In this document: positions 39,146 to 49,786 of the stretch, one piece after another | Layout: each line of letters starts with the position of its first letter | How positions within the stretch are numbered: the first letter of the stretch is position 1 | Assembly (NCBI GenBank): GCA_000818945.1 | Contig: KN805370.1 | Span: 1,176,498 to 1,240,497, forward strand | Source: Schizochytrium sp. CCTCC M209059 | Taxonomy: Eukaryota; Sar; Bigyra; Thraustochytrida; Thraustochytriidae | Reading direction: 5' to 3' | DNA: 64,000 nt | The notes under the pieces: model-generated | The model's input: only the letters and a program-made list of their open reading frames with translations | Told to the model about the DNA's origin: nothing | Database searches by the model: none | Translations under genes and position numbers: made by a program

Positions 39146-39950
39146 CTCGACGGGGAAGGAATAGAGGCCGGCAGCGCGAAGATGCGTGCATCCGTCCAAG
39201 CATGCATGATCCGGGCCCTTCTCGGGGTCAAGGATGCGGCGCGGCGCGGGCGACGGGCAGCGCGACGGCGAAGATAGAATAGATACACGGAGGAGGCCTG
39301 GCTCGGATCCGCCGCGGAGGCCCGCGAACGTACCCGCCCGGGGCGGCGGGCGGTCCAGAAGGCGGCGGCCGGATCGCCCTCGGCGCCGTCCGAGACGATG
39401 CGTCGCCCTCCCTCTCGCTCCCTGCGCCTGGACCTCCCTCCGGCCCGGCGCTCGGGGCGTCTGATGAGCCGCGCGCGCGAAGTCGAGGCAGGCGAGGGAA
39501 ACGAAGTCGCCGCGAGACGCTTCGTGCGAGTGGGTTTTCGGCGCGAAGGGGCGGCAGAGGAGGAGGAAGGAAAGAGGGGAAGAGTAAGGGCGCGCGGGGA
39601 TTCCTGAGCGTGAGTGAGAGAGAGTCAGCATGGGCAGAAAGATATGCATGATACGCGCGCCGCCTCGGACCGCCCTCGCTCCCTCGCCCCGGCGACGCGA
39701 CACGCCAGCAGGCAGGCAGGCAGGCAGGCCGAGCGCCGATTGGGCTCCGACCGCCCCGCGCGACCCGCCGCAGCGAGATCGCCGGTCGCAGACAGGCAAG
39801 CAAAGCAGGCAAGAACACCCACGCGCACGGAGCGGCCGGTCCGGCGGGTCCAGAGACGCGGGCTGTGGGGTATCCTTGCCGAGGCAGGCGGGTCCGGTCT
39901 TCACCGCCGCCGGGGCTGGCTGCTTTGTTTGCCCACTTTCACGCTGCCTC

Positions 39951-40010
39951 GCTTTGCTTCGCTTTGCTCTGCTCTGCTCTGCTCCGCTTTGCTTTGCTTT
40001 GCTTTGCTTC
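39951..40010. repeat. (GCTTT)/(GCTCT)n pentanucleotide tract
   Basis: Runs of GCTTT, then GCTCT, then GCTTT again: three blocks of single-base variants of one 5-bp unit. Confidence 0.9.
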
Positions 40011-40219
40011 CTCGCTGCTGGCGGCACACTTGCCGCGCCTCGCTCCCCAGGCGGCGCCGGGGCTGCCGCCAGACAGCGTCTCTCTCTCCCTGCCTGCCTC
40101 CTCGTCTCCTCCCGCGCCGCGTGCGTGCAGCCTGCGTGCGCCCGAGGCGAGGGAACGGGCGGCGGTGCCAGGCGGCGCGGGGAGGAGAGCAGGGAGGGAG
40201 GGAGAATGGGAGGGAGGGA

Positions 40220-40367
40220 NNNNNNNNNNNNNNNNNNNNNNNNNNNNNNNNNNNNNNNNNNNNNNNNNNNNNNNNNNNNNNNNNNNNNNNNNNNNNNNNN
40301 NNNNNNNNNNNNNNNNNNNNNNNNNNNNNNNNNNNNNNNNNNNNNNNNNNNNNNNNNNNNNNNNNNN
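40220..40367. other. Assembly gap (148 N)
   Basis: Run of Ns flanked on the left by GGGA repeats, so the gap probably reflects unresolved low-complexity sequence. True length unknown. Confidence 1.
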
Positions 40368-40581
40368 CAGGAGGGTTGCCCGGATGGTCAATGTCGCGCG
40401 AGAGAGAAAGGACAGCGCAAAAGGGCTGCGATGGACATGCCGATCGATGGTCATGCCGTGGCGCGCAGACTGCTTCGAAAGTCGTTGATGTTGGATTATC
40501 AGCCGCAGGATAACCAGCAAACTAGCCTGGGATAGTCCTCGATGCGCGAGAAGGAAGAGCACGAGAGGATTCGATAGACGA

Positions 40582-41070
40582 GTCGATCAATGATGGATGT
40601 GGCGCGCAGATGATGATCACCAAACAGAAGCAGCGAATAAAGGAGGATCGAAGCAAACCAAAGCAAACCAAAGCAAACCAAACCAAACCAAAGCAAAGCA
40701 AACCAAACCAAACCAAACCAAACCAAACCAAACCAAACCAAACCAAACCAAACCAAACCAACGTCAGCCTTCGATGATGATGGCCTCGATGCGTGCAGCA
40801 GAAAGAGACTCGAAGCAAAGCAAAAATTGTAGCATCGGAGGGTCCTTGTCAAGCGCGCCAGAATCAAGGTTGGCATGGCAATTCTGATGATGATCGTTGG
40901 CGCGCAGATGATACTGACCAAACAGAAACAGCGATAAAAGGAGGATCAAAACAAAGCAAAGCAAAGCGACGTCAGCCTTCGATGATGATGACCTCGATGC
41001 GTGCAGCAGTAAGAGACTCGAAGCAAAGCAAAAATTGTGGCATCGGAGGGTCCTCGTCGAGCGCACTGCA
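40582..41070. repeat. Diverged tandem duplication in the aquaglyceroporin 2 3' flank
   Basis: Copy A (about 40596-40855) and copy B (about 40895-41066) share, in order, 'TGGCGCGCAGATGAT', 'GACCAAACAGAA(G/A)CAGCGA', 'AAAGGAGGATC', a variable (AAACC)/(AAAGC) tract, 'GACGTCAGCCTTCGATGATGATG', 'CCTCGATGCGTGCAGCAG', 'AAGAGACTCGAAGC' and 'GGCATCGGAGGGTCCT'. Identity is high (mostly single-base differences), while the internal pentamer array is ~110 bp in A but only ~20 bp in B. This shows array expansion after, or contraction since, duplication. Confidence 0.92.
40651..40760. repeat. (AAACC)/(AAAGC)n pentanucleotide array
   Basis: About 22 units; early units alternate AAACC and AAAGC, later ones are pure AAACC. 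It lies inside copy A of the surrounding duplication. Confidence 0.95.
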
Positions 41071-41489
41071 GGATCTGAATGAAGATAAAAAACCAATGAT
41101 TGTGTGCCATGGCAGAAAGAGCTCTAGAGACAATGGCGACGACGACGACGACGACAAATCATCCGCAACGAGACCACAGCAGCAGCAGCAGTAAAAGATC
41201 AACGAGGAGGCGGAGGAGTGGATAGATACGGGAGATAACTTATTAGATAGCAAACAGCACACAGCGCAGGGGTGACGGGGCGTTGACAAAGAAGACGAGG
41301 ACGAGGAGCTGCAAATAAACGTGGAGCAGGTCTTTTCACCTTCATACTTCGGGGCTTCCTTGTGTGGAGAAGGGAGCACCCCGGCGCGCGATAGAGAGTC
41401 GAAGAGCAGAGGCAGTCAATCCGGGAAGCGTCTCGCCAGGACCGAGCCTCTGCGCAAAGGAAGAGGTCTTAGATTTCCGCCCGAGCGAC

Positions 41490-42512
41490 TTAGAGGCCGC
41501 GCATGAGCACGAAGTCGTGCATGGCACCGCCAATGGGCGCGCCGATCATGGGGCCAATGGTGTAGACCCACCAGCCAGCCTTGGGACCCGGGAAGGCCAT
41601 CTCACCCCAGCCGGCGCAGGCAGCGAGGATGCGGGGGCCGAGGTCACGGGCAGGGTTGTAGCCGGCCTGGTTGATAGCGCCAAAGAGAGCGACGTTGAGA
41701 GTGATGATCATACCAACACCGAAGGCAGCAGCGGCAGGCGGAAGGCGGAGCTGGTTGCGGGGGTCGTTGAGGGAGAGGACGGTGAACATGAGCATGGCCG
41801 TGCCGAGGATCTCGCAGCCAAGGGAGCCCGCGGTGGAGACGGTACTGTAGTCCCAGTTCTCAGTGCCAGTGCGGAAGCCCGGGTTGGGGTAGTACATGGA
41901 GAAGATGGAGGCCGAGGACTCGCTGCCGAGAAGGCCGCGCTCAAGGCCGTTGGTGAGCTCGTAGGCCTCGATGGAGGAGCCAAGGATGGTGTACACGGCG
42001 CCGGCGCCGACAAAGCAGCCGGCAATCTGCACGATCCAGTACGGGAGAATCTTCCAGAAGGGAAAGTCCTCAGGGCGGAGGAGCGCGAGCGCAAGGCTGA
42101 CGGCAGGGTTGATGTGAGCCCCCGAGACCGAGCCGGTGGTCCAAATGGCCATGATGACGGCGAAGCCCCAGATCACGGAGACCTGAAAGAGGCCAGACGA
42201 GGCGCCAAAAGCGGTGGCGGTTCCGTTCATGCCGCAGCCGTAGAGGATGAGGACGAAGCAGCCCATGAACTCACCGATGAGCTCGCGGGTGAAGGTCGGC
42301 GTGCGCATCTCATCCGGGGAGCCGGTGGGATCGCAGCGGAGGGCCTGGACGAAGCTGGTGTAGCGCTTCTGAAAGCTCGAGGGGCCCATGCTGTCATCAT
42401 CGACGGGAGCCATCTGCTTCTCGCTGATGTTGATGCTCACGGGCTCGTTCATGCGCATGGAGCCCTGGCCCACCTGGGCGCTGTTGGCCGGCTGGTCGTC
42501 CGCTCCGATCAT
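41490..42512 (-). CDS. Aquaglyceroporin 2 (MIP family)
   Basis: 340 aa from 'MIGADDQPANSAQ'. Hydrophilic N-terminus (~75 residues), then the shared pre-TM1 'CDPTGSPDEMRTPTF', six spans, 'SGAHINPAVSL' (NPA 135-137) and 'GYNPARDLGPR' (NPARD 286-290), the glycerol-channel form of the second motif. It ends 'HDFVLMRGL'. By eye it is closer to copy 3 than to copy 1: both start MIGAD, share 'ILYGCG', 'SVIWGFAV', 'LNDPRNQLRL' and 'FGAINQAGYNPARD'. Function as for copy 1: passive flux of glycerol/water across a membrane. Upstream on its strand are (CTTGG)-derived repeats and (CAG)n. Confidence 0.96.
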   Translation of the reverse strand: MIGADDQPANSAQVGQGSMRMNEPVSINISEKQMAPVDDDSMGPSSFQKRYTSFVQALRCDPTGSPDEMRTPTFTRELIGEFMGCFVLILYGCGMNGTATAFGASSGLFQVSVIWGFAVIMAIWTTGSVSGAHINPAVSLALALLRPEDFPFWKILPYWIVQIAGCFVGAGAVYTILGSSIEAYELTNGLERGLLGSESSASIFSMYYPNPGFRTGTENWDYSTVSTAGSLGCEILGTAMLMFTVLSLNDPRNQLRLPPAAAAFGVGMIITLNVALFGAINQAGYNPARDLGPRILAACAGWGEMAFPGPKAGWWVYTIGPMIGAPIGGAMHDFVLMRGL

Positions 42513-43129
42513 TCTTCTTGCTTGGCTTGGCTTGACTTGGTCTAGTTAGCTTGGCTTGGCTCGAGGCTTGCTGCTGCTGTTGCTTGCGAGCTCGAAGGAT
42601 GTGGATTTGGCTTCGGATGTTGCGGGTTTGCCTTCGAGGTCCCGGCGCTCGCTCGATCCGCTGCCGGCCGAGTCCAGTGTTCGCCTGCCTGGACTGCCGC
42701 CCGCTTTTGTCTCTGGCCCCGCACAACAACGGCTGCCGGGCACGTGAGAGAGAGGGAGAGAGGGAGAGTGAGTGCGAGGACGCGTGTGAGGGTGGGTGAG
42801 AGTGAGACGCGCCCCGGCCCTCTCGGCCGCCACTAGAGACAGAGAGGTACCAGCCTGCCTGCCTGCCTGCCTGCATGCAGCATATGTGTGTCTTGGAAAG
42901 GAGAGGAGAGGGCCAGCGCGCGCCGCGAAGACTGGTCCCGCCTGCTGGAAGGAAGAAAACGAGAAAAAAGCGCGGCACGCAGAGAAGAGCAGAGCAAACG
43001 AAGCCCGGACGCCCCCTCCGTGGCCCTCTCCCTCCGCAGCCCTCGGCCCCTGAGGCCGGCCGACCAACGCACGCGCCCTGGGCGACGCGACGCGGCGAGG
43101 CATGGCCTAGCCTGGCCTTGGCTCGCGAG

Positions 43130-43181
43130 CTTGGCTTCGCTTGGCTTGGCTTGGCTTGGCTTGGCTTGCCTCGGCTTGGCT
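43130..43181. repeat. (CTTGG)n pentanucleotide array
   Basis: About nine TTGGC/CTTGG units upstream of aquaglyceroporin 2; the same unit recurs at 42518-42556 directly before its start codon. Confidence 0.9.
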
Positions 43182-43470
43182 GCGCCTCGGCACAGCAGCC
43201 TTTGCCGCGGCTGCGGCGGCGGGTGCGCCTGTTCGCCTCCCAAACAAACTCTCAGAAGCGCGGGGAAATGGACCAGGCGCGCTGAAGCCGCCAGCGGAGA
43301 CCGGCGGCGCGCGTCCCCCTGCAAAGCGCGGGAAGAAAAGAAAGAAAGGAAAGCGAAGGGAAGGAAGAAAGGGAAGGGAAGAGGAAGACGGGGAGAGGAA
43401 GACGGGAAGTGGAAGGAAGGGCGCCTTCTTCCTGCAGCGGCGACGCGACGCCGGCCTCGCTCCCGGCGCA

Positions 43471-43471
43471 C

Positions 43472-43519
<48 letters not shown>
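43471..43519. repeat. (CAG)n trinucleotide array
   Basis: About 16 perfect units followed by a few CGG units, ~960 bp upstream of aquaglyceroporin 2. Confidence 0.95.
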
Positions 43520-43744
43520 GCGGCGGCAAGCACGGCGCGGGCTTGAACGCACGCAGGCATCTCACGCAGGGCATCGCGCGAGCGTCTGCTCTGCTCCGCT
43601 GCGGCTCGAGACCGCGGGCGAGGCGAGGCGAGGCGAGGCGCCGGGCGTGAAACGCAGGGCTCGGCCGGCCAGACCAGGCAGCCTAGCCCAGCCCAGCCTA
43701 GCCCGGACTGGGCCGCGAGTCAAATTCGGGGCAAATGGACGCAG

Positions 43745-43830
43745 TATGGAGGATGGATGGAGGGATGGATGGGTGGATAGTTGTGGATAGTTGGATGGAT
43801 GGATGGATGGATGGACGGATGGGTGGATGA
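43745..43830. repeat. (ATGG)n tetranucleotide tract
   Basis: Irregular GGAT/TGGA repeats with GGGTGGAT interruptions. Confidence 0.85.
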
Positions 43831-44635
43831 ATGGCCTCGGGCGAGGCGCTGGGCCTGGGAAACGGCGTGACAGCCGAGGCTCGGCAGGCGACCGAGAAGC
43901 AGGAGGACAGCTGGCTGGCTAGCTCGCAGCCGCTCCGGCCTGGTCGTCCACCTTCCAAGCGCGCTTGCTGCAGCCGAGAGTCCGCCAGGGGACGCGACGC
44001 CGCGAGCCGTCCCTCGTTCTCTTCCCCACGGGCGCCCTGACGCGCCGCTGCGTGCGTGCGTGCGATCACTCACTACCCCACGCGCGGCGGCGTACGCGGG
44101 GGCGCACTTGCAGGCGTCCGAGATCCTCGCAGCCTGCCTCCTGCTGCTCCTGATCATCCATTCATTCACTCACTCACTCGTTGCATTCATTCGTTCGTTG
44201 GATCATCCTCTCTCTTTCACAGGCGGGCCGCGGGTGCCGGCCGGCAGGAAAGAGCTCTCTCTCCCTCCCCGGCGCGAGCGAGCGAGCGAGCACGCACGGC
44301 GGCGCACCGCGGCGGCGGCCGAGGGCGCAAGACGAGCCGCGCGGGCGGGCGAGACGAGCGTGACGAGCCGCCCGCGAGGCGCGTTTTGTGCGCGAGGCGG
44401 GTCGCGTCGCCGGCCCGGTGTGAGACGGTCCGGAAGGCGGCGGCGACGCGGCGCCCGCGGAAAGCTGGGCCGGTCGCGCCGAGCGGCCGCGACTTCCCGC
44501 GCGCACACCGCGCGTATGCGACTGCAAGCTAGCAGCTCCGGCCGCCCAGCCTGCTGTGGGGGCGGACGGCAGTGGGGGAAAGATAGAGGCGCGGGAGGGC
44601 CGGCCTGGCCTGGCCTGCCGGGCCTGCTGCTGCTG

Positions 44636-44675
44636 CATGCATTTATGCATGCATTTATGCATGCATTTATGCGTG
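44636..44675. repeat. (ATGCATTT)n 12-bp-period repeat
   Basis: Three copies of 'catgcatttatg', internally palindromic at ATGCAT. Confidence 0.85.
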
Positions 44676-46433
44676 CGTGCGTGGCTGGTTTGTCGCGGTT
44701 GGGCGGGCGCAAAGCGCGCGAGCGCGCGAGGCGTCGGTGCCCCGAGCTCAGTCACACGGGTGCAGGCAGAGCCCGGGAGGAAGGAGAGTGGGCCACGTGC
44801 AACGCGCGCGTCGCCTCGCCGACGCCCTGCGTCGTGAGGGTGAATGTAATCAAGTAAACCGGCGCTCGGACAGAAGAAGAGCTAGCATGCATGTGCATGC
44901 CGGAAGTTTGAAATGCTTGCGTGAAAGCTATGCAAAGCTAGAGCGAACCTTGGTCAGCGAGGCGACATTCATCTTGAAAGTCACGAGGTGCAAATTTCAC
45001 ACCAGGTTCGAGCTCCGAGGCCGCAAATTGCTCCCAAGCGGAGCCATTTGCTGGCGACGGAACCTAGAAAAGGGACAACGAAGAAGCCTGCACGCGGGCT
45101 AGCTTGCATTTCGGCCGCTACGCTGGTTGCTTGGATGGAGTGCTGGCGGGTTGGCTTATGGATGGCTGGGCGCACGCGCATCAAGGCGGTTGGAAATTGC
45201 AAAGGGCTGAGCATGTAAGTAAGAAGAGGAAAGGAAAGCAAAAGAAAGCCGACGAAAAAGGCACCGAACGAGCCGTCCCCGATCCATTCAGCCCCCCCCT
45301 CCCTCAATAGGGAAAAAGACTGGTCGGTCGATCGGTCGGTCAGCGTTGATAACAAAAAAAAAAAGCGGTGCGGATGTCAAGTATGCAGTTGAATGTCAAG
45401 GAGGCTGGCAATGCAAGAGTAAAGAGACAAGACCGCATCGAATTTGTAAAAGCCAGCTTGATTGCAATCCGGGGCTAGAATTGCATCCGATTGTCGAAGA
45501 AGGCACTCGTGTCGAGCGGGTGAGGTGTAAGGTCAAGACGAGCCTTTCTCCTCTCTCAATTTCCTCCAAGGGCCTGGCGACCTCTCCCTGTTTAACAGCG
45601 CGCTCGGTCTTCCCAGGAGGCCGATTGTGCATATGCATCGCATCGGCTGGTCGGTTGGCTGGTTAGTCTTGCTTCACATGCACCCGAGCGGCGCGGTCTT
45701 GGCGCTCGCCAAGGCTGGTTCGCTCTCCCCGCGTATGCCACCGCTTCGTACTAGTCGCCGCGCGCACACCGCACGTATGCCACCCCCCTGCAACCGAGTA
45801 GCTTCGGCCCGCACGAGCAGCGACTGTGGGAGTCAGGCCGTCCGTCCGGCGCCTCCGCTTCCTTTGTTCCTCCTCTCTGTTCCCCCGCGCGCCGCTTCCT
45901 CTTCCGCCTTCCTGCCTGGCTGCCGTCCCTCCATCATCTCCTTTCTCTGCAGACGGCTCTGCTCTGCTCTGCTCCGCCCTGCTTCTGGCTGCTTGCCCGG
46001 CCGGGATCGAGTGCTTCTCGTCCATCCCTTCCTTCTTTCTCTCCGCCTGGCCGGAAATCCTCGATTCCCTGCCGCCCGTCTGTCTGCGCTGCCGCCGCGA
46101 TGGGAAGAAGCGAGGGAGGGAGAAAAGGGGGAAAGGAGGGAAGGCGTGGCGACACGGGCGGTTCGAGCGATTCGAACTTCGATCCGGCCGCGCAGCCGCC
46201 AGCGAGTCAAGGAGCGAGGGAGCATGCGCTGCGATGCGATGCGCGGCGCTGTGCGGGGCGCGCGCGAGAGAGAGAGAGAAGGTCGCGGCCGTCGCATACG
46301 CAGGAGAAGCGGTGCGAGACATGGCAGCCGTGCAGAGATTTGCGAGGCCAAGCGCGCACTGTGCTGCAGCGCTCGCACGCACTGCCTGCCACGCCGCAGA
46401 GCCGGGTGTTTGGGTGGGCGGGTGCAGCAGCCC

Positions 46434-46480
46434 GCGACGAGACGAGACGCGACGCGACGCGACGCGACGCGACGCGACGA
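46434..46480. repeat. (GACGC)n pentanucleotide array
   Basis: About eight GACGC units with a flanking GACGA/GAGAC variant; the same unit forms an array at 52496-52530. Confidence 0.9.
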
Positions 46481-48999
46481 AACGGAGCAGAGTAGAGCAG
46501 AGCAGAGCGGATCCAAAGAGAGCACGGCAGCGAAGAGCGGAGCGAGCGTGGCTTCAAGTCGAGTCGAGTCGGGCCAACGCTTCCAATCCGCGCGCCGGGT
46601 CCAAACTTGCAGGGCGACGCATCGCGCGCGACGCAGGCCGGGCGTCTCCACTAGCACCGTGTAACGGCGACTTCTTAGGGGACTGAGGGCCTCGGTCCTA
46701 GGCCCCGAGACGACGCCTCGTGTCCCTCTGGGGACGTAGGCCGCACGTCCTGGGCGTCAAGAACCGGGCCGAGGACCATTAGAACAAAGAGCCTCATGGC
46801 CCGGGGGACGAGTCTTGCCGCGAATGCGAACAACTTGGACAACGTGCGCGGGAACAAAGAGCACACGGCGACGAGGAGCATGCATGATGAGGAGCACAAG
46901 ACGGAAAAGGAGACGCGGCGGCCGGCCAGAAGCTCGGGCTTCGGCTTCGGCTTCGGCTGGCGAAAAGGGGCCGCCTCGCGAACCGGGCGCGGCGATGATG
47001 CGAACAGAATGCGCAGGGCCGCTTTTGAGCAGCCCTGCGACCTGGCTCGCAGCAGCAGCTTTTCGTGTCGCCAGCGCTGGCAGTGGAGATCCAGGCTCGG
47101 CTCGGCTGCGCAAAGAAAAGCTAAAGTCGAGCAAGCAGCGGGATTTGGACTCGAGCGCCGCGTCACCGATTCTTGCTCGCCTCCCGGCGCTGCGTGTTCT
47201 CTCTGCCTGGCATGCAAACGATCGCTGCTCTGTTCTGTTCTGCTCTCGCTCGCCGCGCTGCCGAAGTGACCTGGCGAGCGGTGGACCGGCCCGTCGAAGA
47301 GCGGTTCACGCCGTGTCGCGGAAGTAACTCGCGTGTTGTCGCGTGCACAATCGATCGCTCGCTCGCACGCACGTGGGCCGCCCGCGGCGACGCGGCAGCG
47401 CGGACGGCGACGCGACGCCGCGCGTTTGGGACCTCGCGTCCAGACGTATGTATGCGTCGCCCCGCAGCCCTTCACACCATGCATGCATGCAGCGCGCGCA
47501 ACGCGAAATGCCACAATCCCGGACACGCGTTATCGAGGGCCGGGGCCTCGATCGCTCAGGACGGAGGGAGTGGTGGACGGACGGTGTGTGCGACATCGCT
47601 CGGCCGCGTTCCCGTTCCGGGCTCCTATCTTCGCCGACCAGTAGGGGCCAAACGTGGCAAGCTAGCTGGCTGCAGTCTGCCACGTTCAAGTTGGCGGTCA
47701 ACTTTGGTGGCCGGTGGCTTGCCCGTCCATGAAGATGGCATCAAGGAGAAACGAAGTTTTTGGCGAATCCGGTAGCAGGAGGGAATTGGGACGTTCAATA
47801 CCGTCCCCATATTGTGCTAACTACCGCCGCCCCCCTATTACCCAATGTACCGCGCGTCCTGGTGCAGCAGGTAGTATGTAGCAAGCTAGCTCGGACGTCC
47901 AATAAGGCAAGCAAAAGCTGCCTTGCTTGGTTGCCATGCCTACTGGCTTGCTTGGCGGTTTACCTCGCAAGTCAAATCTCTATTGCCATCAAAAACAAGA
48001 ACGTCTTCTGCCCTGCATGCATGTGTGGCTGGAGCGTGTGCTTGTGCAGCATGGCATTCAAGTGCAGCAAGGCAGTCAGACATCCACGTCCAGCAAAACA
48101 TGTCTGTACAACAAGGCATTCATGTGCAGCTTTGGTTTAATCGCTCACCTCGCGTCCTCGCGTGAGGCAACCTTGTGTGACCAGGGTGCATACATTCATT
48201 TGCGAACTGACAGTGGATCTTGCACCAAGCGACAATGCGAGGAGCCGCTTTTCTGATGTCGTCTTGCATACATGCGAAAACCTCGGGTGAGCTAGCCTAG
48301 TTCGATTTACCACTACTTCCTTTGAGACCTTTGAGCCCATGCGCCATATGCGCACCAACACAGCAAAAGCAAAGCGATGGTATCTAGGGCTGCGCAACTG
48401 CTGCAGTGTATGATCATTGTCAAGCTGCGCATTCTCAGATATTTGTGATTCAAACAACACGGGACGCGGTCACACTCCAAGCAAGCTGCGACGCTCCAAG
48501 CAAACGAGAAGAAAGGCAAGGTTTTCTCCCGTGGGTACTGGACGACGGGCATCCCGTCCGAGAGTATGTTCCGACATTCGTCACTCCTGTGCTGCAAGTT
48601 GCTTACGTTCTCCACTTCATCATCCGGTCCACCATCCGAAAAGGGCGCCTTCCTCTTCCTATTCTTAACGCCATTCATCATGGGGGGCTGGCATCTTATT
48701 TCAAGCTGCTTTCTCGATCCCGGCTTAAAATTGGCTTTGGAGTGAGAAACATTTGAGGCACCGAGTCTAGCACGACAGCAGCCTCTGCTCTAGGGCCAGG
48801 GACGTGTACGAATTCTTTACGTGACAGCATCGTAACTGCTGTTTTCCATTGTTCGCGACTACGTCCTCCACAAATTCTTTGGGGCAACGTAGTTACGCAC
48901 AACAACATCGTTTATCGAAAACAGAGCGTAGATCTTCTAGAAGCTGGCTTATCTGAATACAACGGTGCAAGCGCGCGTCGATGCCGGGAGATGAATGCA

Positions 49000-49390
49000 A
49001 GTGCGTCCAAACTTTGAAAAGCTTTGCGCCTGAACAAGGGAGTGTTTGTTCACCCAAGCGCTGGTGGTGGGAGTCTCGTCGCTCCGTCTTGTCAAGAATG
49101 TTCTAACTTTGAAGAGCTCTGCTCTTTGCCAAGGAGGGTTTCTTCTGTTGCCGGTAGTTGAAATCTTCGAGCATGCGCGCTTTGGCGAGAAAATCTGATT
49201 CTGGTGCTGCTAATCGGGGAAATCTCATCGCCCTTCAGCAAGAGTGTGCCAACACTTTGAAAAGCGCTACATTTTGGTGAGAGATGGTTTCACCCTACCT
49301 GTTGCTTGCTGCAACTGGGCATCTCGTCACTCTGCTATATCAAAATTGAGCGCGCCAACTTTGAAAAGCTTTGCGCTCTGACGAGCGAGG
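49000..49390. repeat. Four decayed tandem units of ~100-145 bp (aquaglyceroporin 3 3' flank)
   Basis: Anchor sequence 'AACTTTGAAAAGCTTTGCGC(C/T)' recurs near 49010, 49107 (AACTTTGAAGAGCTCTGCTC), 49252 (ACACTTTGAAAAGCGCTAC) and 49355. Each is preceded by a 'TCTCGTC(G/A)CTC(C/T)G' type segment (49074, 49206, 49322) and followed by 'GAG(G/A)G..TGTTT'. Spacing is 97, 145 and 103 bp. No ORF is conserved across units. Confidence 0.75.
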
Positions 49391-49786
49391 GATGTTGGGG
49401 ATTATCTTCTCATTGCTCGATCCTGTTAATCGTAGCACTTGGTCGAAAGCAGGCCTGCATGTGATCCTCGATGTGCTTTGCTGGAAAAAGTTCTCTCTCT
49501 TCTCTGTGTGTGTGTGGCACCATTTTGTGACAAGGGCCGGTGTCAATCAAGCACAACAATAGCCTTTTTATTTGCAAACGCGCGATGTGCGCAACGAAAA
49601 GATAAGTTAAGGGAAAATGAAGAGGGCGAAAAGGGTTGTAAATAAAGGACAGCACAACGGGATTAGCAAAGCTGCGGCCCATTTGAATAGAGGATTGGAT
49701 GCTCGTGGAAACGAAAAGGAATCACACGTATCTACGCTCGTACAAAAAAAGGAATGGCGACAGCATGAACGTTACGCAGCAGCTTC

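Larger units (their letters stand above)
38336..41489. other. Spacer between aquaglyceroporins 1 and 2, including an assembly gap
   Basis: 3.15 kb without a credible gene. It holds the upstream region of aquaglyceroporin 1 (TGTC/GGCT repeats at 38375-38430), (CAG)n at 39109-39144, (CTGCT)/(GCTTT)n at 39951-40010, 148 Ns at 40220-40367, (AAACC)/(AAAGC)n at 40651-40760 and a diverged tandem duplication at 40582-41070 in the 3' flank of aquaglyceroporin 2. Long ORFs here are repeat-driven, and those spanning the Ns are artefacts. Confidence 0.6.
42513..49786. other. 7.3-kb gene-free spacer between aquaglyceroporins 2 and 3
   Basis: I find no supportable gene. The left part (42.5-47.7 kb) is GC-rich microsatellite DNA with many overlapping Arg/Pro/Ser/Ala ORFs on both strands. 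The right part (47.7-49.8 kb) is of ordinary composition with decayed repeats (48030-48140, 49000-49390) and few long ORFs. Notable tracts: (CTTGG)n 43130-43181, (CAG)n 43471-43519, (TGGA)n 43745-43830, ATGCATTT repeats 44636-44675, (GACGC)n 46434-46480. No tRNA or rRNA recognised. Confidence 0.55.

Noticed and set aside
39614..40562. ORFs of ~200-300 aa spanning the N gap
   Set aside because: They cross 148 undetermined bases and low-complexity flanks, so they are not evidence of a gene.
42513..49786. Numerous ORFs of 100-350 aa in the spacer between aquaglyceroporins
   Set aside because: All are Arg/Ala/Ser/Pro low complexity, overlap on both strands, and contain repeat-derived runs (polyQ/polyA/polyC from CAG).
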